Below are positions 9,008 through 17,924 of a DNA stretch of 64,000 nt, one piece after another. Location: assembly GCA_905221615.1 (NCBI GenBank), contig CAJNDT010000996.1, positions 1-64,000 of the forward strand, in the 5' to 3' direction. The stretch's first letter is position 1, and each line of letters starts with the position of its first letter. The notes under the pieces were generated by a model. The model did no database searches. It was not told the DNA's origin and was given only the letters and a program-made list of their open reading frames with translations. Origin of the DNA: Symbiodinium sp. CCMP2592. Taxonomy: Eukaryota > Sar > Dinophyceae > Suessiales > Symbiodiniaceae. Position numbers and translations under genes: made by a program.

Positions 9008-10027
9008 GCCAAAAGAGCGAGGAGAGCTGTGGCAAAAGCCAAAGCAAAGTCAAAACCGTGTGCCAAAGCAAAATGCAAAGGCAAGGGCAAAGGAAAAGGC
9101 AAAGGCCGTGGAAAAGGCAATGGGTTTGGAAGAGGCACAGCTTTGGGCTTGCAAGGGCTGGCTCGCAGGCAAGCAGCGTCACGAAAACGCAAGGAGCAGG
9201 TGCTCGAACAAATGCCCGGACCAGCAGTGGAAGAAGATCCAGATATCTCTGAACTCAAAGAGGAGTTGGAAAGCCAGCTGTTGGACATGAATGTCATGGA
9301 CGATCGAACAACTCCTGATTCATTGCCGGCAGAGCCTTGTGTCCATGCTCCCAGTCCAAGAGAGCCCGCCCCCTCACCGGAGCCTTGCGCCCATCCTCCC
9401 AGTCCACACACTGGTGAAGGAGAGCCCGCCCCCCCGGCGGAGGAGCCCTGTGTCGATGCTTCCCGTCCACACTCTGTGCTTGGTGGTGCCGGGGTCGCAC
9501 ACGAGGAAACAAAAGTGCAAGCACAGCCATCCAATGGGACCTTGCCGGATCCAATATCCGGGCCAAGGGACAGTGGAATGGCACAGGCCTCGTCCTCGAG
9601 CGGATCAGCCCCTGAGCAGGTCCTTGATGATGCTGCACATCGTGGCCAGGCATCGCAACGTGCTCCGCGCGAGCATGGTCCACACTTGAATAACACTCCC
9701 GACTTCCTGTCGGAGTTGGATCCACCCGAAGACTTCAAGTTGCGTCTCAGCTTCAACGATCATCGCTTCAAAGCCGAGATCATGACAAAACAGTATGTGT
9801 CAAGTGAGGGGAAAAAGTCTTGCAGCAAAAGCTTTGCTAACGACAGATCAGACTGGAAGCAAGCACTGGCTCAAGTGCATCGCTGGGCGTGGACAGAGTG
9901 GGAGAAGGCCAAACCTGAAAGGCAACTGCCGCCTCATTGTCAGCCTGGCACTATCCCTGAGGCTGTCCTGGAACGCCTTGCCCCGATTATCGACGCAATG
10001 CCTCCGCCCACAAAGTATGCCAAGTAG
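9008..10027 (+). CDS. Last exon: Lys/Ala/Gly-rich basic tract and C-terminal domain
   Basis: The exon starts in phase 0 with AKRARRAVAKAKAKSK. The strongly basic tract resembles a histone-H1-like or nucleolar tail and would bind nucleic acid. An acidic/coiled region follows (DISELKEELESQLLDM), then proline-rich repeats (SPREPAPSPEP, SPHTGEGEPAPP). A compact C-terminal domain reads FLSELDPPEDFKLRLSF, FKAEIMTKQYVSSEGKKS and SDWKQALAQVHRWAWTEW. The stop TAG is at 10,025-10,027. The basic tract uses AAA and GCA codons unlike the GC-rich retroelements elsewhere. Function is unknown; chromatin or RNA binding is only an inference. Confidence 0.5.
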   Translation, partial: AKRARRAVAKAKAKSKPCAKAKCKGKGKGKGKGRGKGNGFGRGTALGLQGLARRQAASRKRKEQVLEQMPGPAVEEDPDISELKEELESQLLDMNVMDDRTTPDSLPAEPCVHAPSPREPAPSPEPCAHPPSPHTGEGEPAPPAEEPCVDASRPHSVLGGAGVAHEETKVQAQPSNGTLPDPISGPRDSGMAQASSSSGSAPEQVLDDAAHRGQASQRAPREHGPHLNNTPDFLSELDPPEDFKLRLSFNDHRFKAEIMTKQYVSSEGKKSCSKSFANDRSDWKQALAQVHRWAWTEWEKAKPERQLPPHCQPGTIPEAVLERLAPIIDAMPPPTKYAK

Positions 10028-10571
10028 CCTCTTCAGTTTTTTTTGGTGATAAACACATCACAGGGGAAAACATGTCAGCAGGTTGCAGATTTCTGTCAAT
10101 GTCATGTATGCAAGTATCGTGTTCTTAGCTTCAAGTCTTCGGTCGATTCAAGAAGTCACAGGGAGTGAGTTCATCCAGCCGAGTCCAATGTGTGTGAATC
10201 TGCTCCTGCTGTCATAGCGGCAACATGTTCGATTCACAATTTTGGCTTCAGCTTGTGCGCAGTTGCTGTTCATTCTGTGATTGAGTCTTTACAGTTACGT
10301 TGCAATTACAGTTGCTGAATGCCTGAAGTGTGCAATTGAAGATGACATGACATGAATCATGAAGTCTCACCATAGTTATGCTGCAGATTGCTCGGGGAGA
10401 AAGCGATCAGCAAAAACAAGCCTTCCTGACATTGTGTCCTGTTAGTTTGTGGAATGTGCTTGATATGCCAGGCAAGCATTGAATCCATTTGTTGCTCAAG
10501 TTGGACCAGAGGTATGGTTTAAAGTTATGTGGGACAACAAATCAATGTATTGATGTCAGTGAATCACCAAC
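10028..10571. other. Non-coding interval
   Basis: This is an AT-rich interval of 544 bases without a supportable ORF or repeat. It contains one CAATTG and several ATTG-rich segments like the introns on either side, and may be intron or intergenic spacer. Confidence 0.5.
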
Positions 10572-10892
10572 ATGTCCAATTTCCAGTGGCCGTGCCAGCA
10601 TGTGCTGGGATCATCGCTGGTCTTCAGTGGTAGTGCTGGGCCTGTGAAGCCAGCACGCAAGAAATGCAAAAGGAAAAAGAATGCTGCAGAGTCATTTGAG
10701 TTGGGAGGTAGATCAGTGGAGCGCCCGTGTACTCTTCCTGCCTTGAATTTTACCGATACAGTTACAGGAACTGATGAAATTGATGATCGGTTTGACACTT
10801 GGGTAGAGGACGTCTTCGAGCAAACATCGCGATTGCAATGTTCGCATTTCCTTCCGTTTGCTTCCTTGTCTTTCTCCCCAAGGCCGGAGTCT
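10572..10892 (+). CDS. Short basic exon, hypothetical
   Basis: ATG at 10,572 (or an acceptor TTTCCAG ending at 10,586) opens a frame reading FSGSAGPVKPARKKCKRK, then TGTDEIDDRFDTWVEDVF. The KKCKRKKN cluster could be a nuclear localisation signal. A GT at 10,893 in phase 0 would splice to 10,995 in a frame reading VHRALVSQAHGCKDFGAK, which is different from the frame of the methyltransferase-like ORF. The exon structure here is therefore unsettled. Confidence 0.35.
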
Positions 10893-10994
10893 GTTCAAAG
10901 TGTTATGGGTCACAGATTTTGTTATAATTTGAATTTTTCATTAATGTAATACTACATAAACTTATCATCATCCTCAATTGATCTTGCTGGCCAG

Positions 10995-11925
10995 GTCCAC
11001 AGAGCCTTGGTGTCACAGGCTCATGGTTGCAAGGATTTTGGTGCAAAATTTCTTGCGCTACGACCAGGACTTCAATGTGGGCAGAGTGGCCATGAAATGG
11101 CATGGGCTGATTGGATTGGCTTATCCCGCATTGAAGAACCGAACCATCGAGTGTCAGCTGATGTGCATCATTAGCCGTAGCTATGACAACAGAGCCAAGA
11201 TTGAAGCAGCTTCAATCGATGTGGGACCCCATCAATGTGCGGGGTTGCTGCAATACATTGAATACTATGCAGGGAGCGCCAAACTTTCGAAGAAATTGAT
11301 CGAATCCGGTCTCCGTGGGTGCAGCTTTGACATACTCTACAATGACGAACACAACATGTTGCTAGCGAAAGGGTTGCGTTTGTTTCTGGATGCAGCCACA
11401 GCGTGTGAGAAGAAGGCTTTGCATTGGTGGGGCACTCCGTGCTCTTCTTTTGTCATTATGTGCTCATTTCGTTCCCAACGTGCTGAAAGCAACGGCTGGG
11501 AAGGCGCATGGACTGAGCGGGACTTTGTATTGCAGGGAAATTGTCAGGCCCTTGTTTGCTCACTTGGGATTTTCCTGGGATGGGCATGTGAGTGCTGCCC
11601 TGTGGTGGAACAGCCCCTCAGCTCCTGTATGCCGCACCTCGAGTGTGTCAAAACAGTTCTATCCTTTTGTGGCTTCGAAAAGACTTGCACCTACATGGGT
11701 GCCTTTAACGGAAAGTCAGTGAAGCCCTTGCAACTGTGGCATTTGCCTGGGTTTCATTTTGAGAACCTGGCCAGGCCCAAACCAGATCATAATGCTTTCA
11801 TTGGTCTGGTAAACCGAGGCGAAGACGGCCGTTTCACCGGTGTGCCAGCAGATGTACAGGCTAGTGGGGAATACACTTCGATGTTCGGGGAAGCAGTTGC
11901 GCAGATTGTCCGGAATCTATTGTGA
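10995..11925 (+). CDS. Methyltransferase-like exon (Rossmann, GTPCSSF motif)
   Basis: From about 11,171 the frame reads GLLQYIEYYAGSAKLSKK, which resembles SAM-binding motif I (a glycine-containing loop after a beta strand). SFDILYNDEHNMLLAKGL follows, like the strand and acidic residue that hold the SAM ribose. Next come LHWWGTPCSSFVIM, resembling the catalytic Pro-Cys motif IV of cytosine C5 methyltransferases, and CCPVVEQPLSSCM, comparable to motif VI. The C-terminus reads TYMGAFNGKSVKPLQLW. The catalytic Cys would be the one in TPCSS. The stop is TGA 11,923-11,925. The first 170 bases are open in two frames and the true start is unclear. A divergent, possibly inactive methyltransferase fold is likely; the substrate is unknown. 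Confidence 0.45.
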
Positions 11926-12401
11926 CGATCCGCTTCGTCAGCCAAAATACGTTTCATAGCTTACTGAGCTGCATGCTTTTTATTATTCAAGCCAATCTGC
12001 TGTGACTGGTTTTTGGGGTGTGAATGCTGTGACACAACAGCAACAGCAGGCCATGCAGCAACACAGGTAAAACAGTGCGATGACTGATGAGAAGGTTGCA
12101 TAACAATTGAGACACAAGTCTGATTTGCTTGCAGCCTTATGTCGATGTGGCTGTCTCAGTGAACACACTTGGAGGAACAGAATTGATATGGCTCTTTCAG
12201 TGAATGAGTATGCGCCGGCAAATCAGGGCCTTGGACGTCGTGCTTGCCTTCTTTGCCCCACTTGAGGAGGATTCCTCAAGATTTCCTCAATTCGAATCGT
12301 CAACCTTGCCAAGCAATGCCATGCTGACTCAAGATTTCCTCAACCTTGCAGCAACCTGTTTAAGTTGACAGGTTGTTCTGAGCAGTGTGAGGAAACAATA
12401 G
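11926..12401. other. Non-coding interval
   Basis: No gene is supported here. The interval has a CAGCAACAGCAACAGCAG-like stretch near 12,030 and two similar phrases (CAGTGAACACACTTGGAGG and a diverged copy) that recur in the next ORF. Confidence 0.4.
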
Positions 12402-12740
12402 ATGCCATCCACTGTGACCTTGCCCGATGTGCCCATGTCGGTGCAAGGGGTCAGTGGCATGGCACAAGTGAACACACTTGAGGAACAATTTCTTGTTGAC
12501 AATTTGGGAGTCACACCTTTGCAGCTTCTGCCGGCTCTTGCACAGACGTCCTCAGCCTTGCGAAAACCTGTTGGTGTTGCCGGGCTCTCACCCGAAGAGC
12601 CATCAAGTTTCCTTGCTTGGGGACACAAAGGCCAGCCATCTAGTGTGACCTTGCCCGACGTGCCAATGTCGGTGCAAGGGGTCACTGGAATGGCACAGCT
12701 TCCGGTTGCTCTGTTCACACACCGGCTTGGACAGAAATAA
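12402..12740 (+). CDS. Short ORF with duplicated VTLPDVPMSVQGV segment
   Basis: This is an ATG-initiated ORF of 112 codons ending in TAA. The segment VTLPDVPMSVQGVSGMAQ occurs near the start and again near the end with one change (S to T). The DNA copies are at about 12,408-12,464 and 12,642-12,698. Retention of protein identity with scattered silent changes hints at coding constraint, but two copies are too few to prove it. No signal peptide or family is recognised. Confidence 0.35.
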   Translation: MPSTVTLPDVPMSVQGVSGMAQVNTLEEQFLVDNLGVTPLQLLPALAQTSSALRKPVGVAGLSPEEPSSFLAWGHKGQPSSVTLPDVPMSVQGVTGMAQLPVALFTHRLGQK

Positions 12741-12814
12741 TACAACATTTTTCATGGTTTTCTCAACAATTTTCAGTGTCTGCAAATCTCCAGTTACAAT
12801 AATTCTGGACAAAC

Positions 12815-13726
12815 CTACCGTGTCGTAACGTATCCAATAAGTCTTTGTTCAGGTTGACTTCTGATTTTGATAACTTTGGTTTTTGCCAAGCCCACTGATC
12901 CAGCCCCCGCGGATCCAACCCTACAAACGAGCATATTGAAAAAAGCTACTCTGGGCCAAAGTGTGCTCGCAGAGCAATGCTTGACGTTTGGAGCATGCGT
13001 ACAGTTGAAAGGCTTGAAGTTCTCAATCGTGCGCTTGCTTGATGTCATAACTTGCCAAAGAACATCAAAGGGTGCACCAGACAAGGACACCAGACCTAGA
13101 GCACAACCATGAGCACAACCCTTGAACGAGACTCTACGCAGACCAAACTGATCTTCAAAGGCTTGAATCTCTGGAAGTAACCAACAGGAAGAATCTTGCG
13201 GCCACTCAGAATGACTTCACCGCCGTTCGCGATGACAATAGAGGCAACCTGAAGAAATCCCAACAGAGTCCGTTGTGCTTTCCAGTGAACATAGCCGGAG
13301 TACCTGGTTCCCCCGTCACTGATGAGAGCCCGCAAAGGGGCTGCAACCCGGAAGAGCTGACACTTGGCCAACAAGCTGATCAATGATCAGAGGATCAGAC
13401 AAGTCGACTTGATCGCACGGTACCGATATCACCCGAACACCTGACTCTTTGGCAACACTTGTAAGATTGGACTTGGAGTGAGACACAATCTCAAAAAGAA
13501 CAAGAGCGCCAGGTTTCTGATGTCGGTAGACAGCAGGGATTGCTGGAGGTCCTTCGAGACCAGCCTCAGAAGGTTCGCAGTCAGAAAAGGTGCTCTCCTT
13601 CAGGACGAGGAGCAGGTCTGGGCATCTGCAACTCTTCATCAGAGAGAAACTCTTTGCGCACAGGTGTTTCTGGGGCTTTAGCTTCTCTGCCAAAGGCCTT
13701 TTCAAACCTTGCGACGCATTCGGCAT
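12815..13726 (-). pseudogene. Decayed methyltransferase-like domain of a retroelement
   Basis: Three minus-strand frames in succession read ALVLFEIVSHSKSNLTSV, then SGYVHWKAQRTLLGFLQV with ASIVIANGGEVILSGRK, then SGAPFDVLWQVMTSSKRT and HAPNVKHCSASTLWP. The order and spacing recall a methyltransferase-like domain found in dinoflagellate retroelement polyproteins: an entry strand with an acidic residue, a Pro-Cys catalytic loop, a helix followed by GGEV, and a C-terminal His/Cys cluster. Here the expected Pro-Cys loop is replaced by VAAPLRAL and there are at least two frameshifts, so it is dead. It lies downstream of integrase remnants on the same strand. Confidence 0.4.
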
Positions 13727-14347
13727 TGTGATTGCTGTTGTCGTTGTCGCAAGCTGAACGCCCTGGAGTGGGACCTATCTTCCGAAATCTAGCATAGGTA
13801 ATGTAGATTCTCCGCAGCTTCTTCCTTTCACCCTGATCTGTGAAAACATGAGGCGTGAAAGGGATCGGAAGGGGATCCTGCACTGGCACATCGCCGTCGT
13901 CGGCAAATGTCAACAAGGCATGCTCAGCTGCGTCGCGAAGAGGAAACACGGGATCTCCGGATCGAACATACAACTCAGACTCCGCAATACTGACCGGTTC
14001 CGTCCAAGCACCAGACTGAACGCGAAGCTTCTCAAGATCAAGCACGAAAGTCACAGCACGGCAAATGCCACCAGGTTCCAACCGCCATCCAGCAAACAAG
14101 CCAGGGCAGCATTGGGGCCGAACTTGTTTTCATGTTTGTGTCGATAAAACACGAGCTGACCGAGAATCAGCTTCTTCACGCAGATTTCATCTCTGCCCGC
14201 ATCATCATTGTTGAAATCCCATCTACTGCATGATTCATCTTGCGGGGAACGCAGAGTCAAGTTCAATGCCATAGCACCATAGCGGCAAGCAACAGGCCAC
14301 AACTCAGGACGAATCGAGAAACCGGCTTCAAGGAATGATGATCGCAC
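13581..14347 (-). pseudogene. Post-integrase region of decayed retroelement
   Basis: Two overlapping minus-strand frames read FSIRPELWPVACRYGAMA, then FAGWRLEPGGICRAVTFV, LDLEKLRVQSGAW and LYVRSGDPVFPLRDAAEH. The G-W-x-x-x-P-G-G segment and the following strand-rich part match the C-terminal domain that follows the integrase core in many dinoflagellate pol proteins. A frameshift separates the parts. It continues the element from 14,263-14,815. Confidence 0.45.
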
Positions 14348-14815
14348 ACCCCCTGGAAGGTCCTAATCTCCCTCTCGAGTTGAGCATTATGTGGGAACCG
14401 ATTCGGCAGAGAGGAGGAAGAAATCCATCCCATCTCCTCTGCAGCGCCCTCGAATTCATCTGCTGCATCAGACACCAAGGTCACTGGTTTGGAACAGATT
14501 CGGCGTCCAACAAACTCTTTTAATGAAGTAACGACGGCACTCGTAGAGCGATCGTTTCCAGGGAATGCTGCAAACAGACCAGTGTACTTATCTCTCAAGC
14601 ACAGTACAACATAAGACTTATCAAGAGCATCGGAGTCGTCTGGCGATCTAAACACATGAATGTGATCTGCGGCAATGACTTCTCCAAAATCTGATGCTTC
14701 AAGCGGGTCGGGCTCTTCATCGGAATCAGGGGGTTTCCTACGAACGCGCCTTGAAAGCACGCGAGCCTTATTGCAAATGTCACAGAAAGGATTCTTCGGG
14801 AAGTGAGTGCTCTAA
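14263..14815 (-). pseudogene. Integrase core of decayed retroelement
   Basis: The frame reads GEVIAADHIHVFRSPDDS (first catalytic Asp in AADH), VTLVSDAADEFEGAAEEM (second Asp in SDAA) and PHNAQLEREIRTFQ (catalytic Glu in LEREI), so the D,D,E triad is visible. Immediately upstream, in a shifted frame, lies a zinc-binding CDICNKARV preceded by an acidic linker with LEHSLP, the usual HHCC integrase N-terminus. The frameshift at about 14,790 breaks the protein. Confidence 0.6.
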
Positions 14816-14974
14816 CCAAATGGCTTGATCCCTCAACTTGACAATCCTCTCCGGAACTTTATCTTCAGATCCATCATCCGGAACGAACTCACCCGAACCT
14901 TCAGCGGAAACACCAGCATCGGGCCCTTTGAGCGGCGCATCAGCAGCCGGACCCTCGGGCGCGAAGCTCTTCAC
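14780..14974 (-). pseudogene. Acidic linker and half of integrase zinc domain
   Basis: This 64-codon minus-strand frame reads PEGPAADAPLKGPDAGVS, then VKLRDQAIWLEHSLPEES. The His of LEHSLP would be a zinc ligand, and the paired cysteines lie just downstream in another frame. It is part of the same decayed element. Confidence 0.4.
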
Positions 14975-15035
14975 AACGAACTTGAATTGTGAAGAGCTTC
15001 TTTGACTTCTGAAGGATGCTTTGCAGAAAACAACA

Positions 15036-15559
15036 CTACCACAACTCTATCACCCTTCCACGGCATGGTTGCATGAGCAACAACCGCAACAAGCTGTAGC
15101 TCGAACATCTCCCTTTCATGAAGGCTAGCACAACCCCCATGTTGTCATTCAGGGTGAGAGTTCTCTGCCCGTGCTGTCTGACATCCTGTGAGAGGTGCTT
15201 CATGGTGGACAAAATGGTTCTGCACTCCAGCAAACGCGCCGGCTCCTTGTGCGCAGAAGGCGCCTTCCACAGCAGCCGCCAATCGGCCGGTTGCAAAACC
15301 TAACGTGGCACTTCCGGAAAAATCTCATCCTCCATGATTTGGCCAAACACTTCCCCTTCTACTTCTGGCTTCACTGTGCGAACATCGGAGAAAACATCAG
15401 CTCCTGCCAAAGCAGACTGACTCTCTTGGCGCAACAAGAGCGCCTGATCCGCGGTAAAATCGCCACTCTCTCATCTTCTCCCCCGATGGTCCTGACCGTG
15501 TCCACGGGGAGGTCTCTGGTCATGATGGCATATCCGCTGAGGCAGGCGTCTGTGTACAA
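15036..15559 (-). pseudogene. RNase H remnants of decayed retroelement
   Basis: Two minus-strand pieces read VYTDACLSGYAIMTRDLP (with M as the first residue of the open frame), the first Asp strand of an RNase H fold, and RTLTLNDNMGVVLAFMKG with SSYSLLRLL, the D-N containing strand of the DIRS-type RNase H. They are separated by frameshifts near 15,370. Order on the minus strand (RT, RNase H, then integrase) is that of Ty3-like or other non-copia elements. Confidence 0.5.
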
Positions 15560-15624
15560 TACACGTGTGGACTCCAGCCTGCTCGCATGTCACCGCTGCC
15601 CAAAACCACCTGGACAGTTCAAGC

Positions 15625-16370
15625 TCACGAACCACCGGTGGCCATAACTTCACCCTCTGGTCGTATCAGTCTTGAATGAAAGTGTATACATGCCGCAGAA
15701 TGCTCAAAAAGCCCCCGGTTTAGCATAGCCCGCATTGTCGCATGGCCCACAAGCACCTGAAGCTCTTCTCCCGACATGGCCACCCTCGAGCTGTATGCCA
15801 GTAGGGCCTGATCAAGCCGATGATCACGCACAAAGAAGAGCTTTTGCCGGCTGGAATATGATCATGAAGTCCCATCCTCGGAACCGGGCGACGATCCTGC
15901 GCCACCTCGATGCCTGATAAGGTCCTGGAGGCAAGCTCGACATGCGCAATGTGGGCCAGATGAAAAGCCCATGAGAAACCCAGGGGGCCTCCGAGCCGGC
16001 GAGCAACTCGATCACCTCTGAAGGCATGTATAACCGAGCTGCTCCTTCAGCATCGCCGGGTCAATCTCAGGAAACTGAAGTACTCCCCGAGGCCCTTTAT
16101 CTATGCGAAGCCTATAGAAATAGTCCTTGACATTTTCCTGTGCCATGTAGACCTCTGAGCCCTCCTCGCACGCTAACCTGGCCCAGCTGTCCATTGATCC
16201 AAGGCGCGTGGATGGGGGAGCACAGAAAATTATTTGTGCGTCGTGCATCCACTATCAACCTCTGTTGCTGCTGCTTCTTTGTAACCACGAAAGCACCCAC
16301 CTGCACCTTCGGGCTGGCCGTGAAGTAAACAAGGTTACTCTTCACAAGCTCAACGACAAAACTATGTAAC
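15625..16370 (-). pseudogene. Reverse transcriptase remnants of decayed retroelement
   Basis: The minus strand reads QRLIVDARRTNNFLCSPI (RT fingers), then VYMAQENVKDYFYRLRID (the strand bearing a catalytic Asp), then SEAPWVSHGLFIWPTLRM (the G-F-S-W-like motif B). Later it reads RLDQALLAYSSRVAMSGE and LQVLVGHATMRAMLN, which belong to the RT thumb or connection. The YxDD motif is missing between 16,027 and 15,831, so a deletion removed part of the active site. Several frame changes are needed. Confidence 0.55.
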
Positions 16371-16686
16371 TATGATATTCTCGACCCCCTATTTTAAGCT
16401 GTGGGTCCATGTACCGGTCATTCTCCAAACCCCGCTCAAGCACCCCAGCGATCTACTGATCTCCCAGCATCATCTCCGTCCGGAAATGTCGTAGCTGATG
16501 TCGCTCCAGCTCCGGCAGGAGCCTCCAGAAGTGCCGGTTCTGCTTGGTCCCGCAGCAGGGACAATCTCTCTCTCACTTAACTTGCTATTTGCCCCGGCAG
16601 GACTTCCCCATGGGATGAACCCGCCTCCTTGTGCAGCAGCTGCCTACGCGCTGCCTGCGGCGAAATCTTGGTGGGTGGAGGTGGCC

Positions 16687-17277
16687 TCAACGAGTGGGCT
16701 CGCCGGGCTCGCCACACCCGCTTTTGCACTGACGTCTGCACCCGTCTCCATTGCCATGCTTAGCTGAAGCCGGCCCCCTTCTCAGGGGCTTCCTGCCCCT
16801 GCTTCTTGTCCTTGTTCTTGCCGCCCCCTTTCCCGGCCGTTCTTCATCGTCAGCTCTCTGGCGAAGATGCTTTCGCTCCTCCGCAGCCCGCCTTGTCTGT
16901 TTCATCACCTCGGCTTTTGTCGCAGCCCTTCTCGCGGCATGCTGGGTCAGGGCAGGATCGATGACGCTACCGTCACCCGGTTCCCGAATGCCCATAATGT
17001 CCTTGGCAGACTCAAAGCTGGGCGTCTCGGGACGACCTTGATGAGCTACCTCGATAAGGGCCCGACGGCGATTCACAGACTCCGCCGATGCTAAGGCGGG
17101 CAGGTTGAGCAAGTTGAGCTGGTCGTACGATGCCATGTAGTCCGGGACACGGCATAGCGCCGCATGCTCGTACTCGGAGCGATCTGTGGCCCTAACGCCA
17201 CTCTTCTTCAGCAAGCTTTCGTGGTGCTGGGTGAAGCTCAAACCATGCCGGCGCAGCTGACGTGCATCACGGTACAT
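16687..17277 (-). pseudogene. Basic gag-like region of decayed retroelement
   Basis: This is a minus-strand frame of 196 codons. The N-terminal half is helical (VPDYMASYDQLNLLNLPA, then RRALIEVAHQGRPETPSF). The C-terminal half is strongly basic (AARRAATKAEVMKQTRRA, then GKGAARTRTRSRGRKPLR), as expected of an RNA-binding gag tail. It lies upstream of the RT remnants on the same strand. Confidence 0.4.
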
Positions 17278-17532
17278 CGTGCGAGGTCCTTGTCAAAGTC
17301 AACTTCCTCGGACTCTGCTAGTGCCTCCGAAGCATCAAACAAAACAGGAAGAACTCGGATATCTCTCTCGGCCCGTTCATCGACCGCTGGGCGGCGTATC
17401 ACTCCCCCGCTGATTGCGGGAGCATCGGCGGCGGCACACCCCTAAGAAAGGAAGATGCCACCATCCTGGGAAAACAGCTTGAAAGCTTGTCCTCCGGCAT
17501 GCAACCCTGCTGTGTCCACTTTCTGGGAATGA

Positions 17533-17843
17533 TTATCGACAGGTCGGCTGCCTGTCGAATGAGAAGCGGCCCCCGCATGGAGCTTTCCTCTTGCGTCGGA
17601 GCCGCCGTCGAGGCACCAATCCAGAGAGGAGCCTGCTGCTGCCGTCGGGCAACACTATCATCTCCCCCTCAACGTCGGGAACCTCGCCATGTGTGGCCTC
17701 GTGTTCCCGCCATGCCTCAAGGATCTTCTCCTCGACGAAATCATTCGTGACCTCCTGCATGAACTTGTAGGCTGGGGCCTTGTGTATCGGGTGCGGGTGC
17801 CGTGCAGAATGACCCTCAGGCCATCAGTCGCATTTCCTCCCAT
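17533..17843 (-). pseudogene. 5'-most gag-like remnant
   Basis: A minus-strand frame reads VTNDFVEEKILEAWREHE, then VEGEMIVLPDGSSRL, a helical and strand-like segment that looks coding. A second frame to 17,843 overlaps. It is probably the N-terminal part of the same element; no LTR was found around it. Confidence 0.3.
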
Positions 17844-17924
17844 CTCTTCTTCATAAACATCTAGGTCTGGAGTGACTATCCAATAGCAGTTCTAGGTCTT
17901 GCCGGGTAGCAATACGACTCTCTC

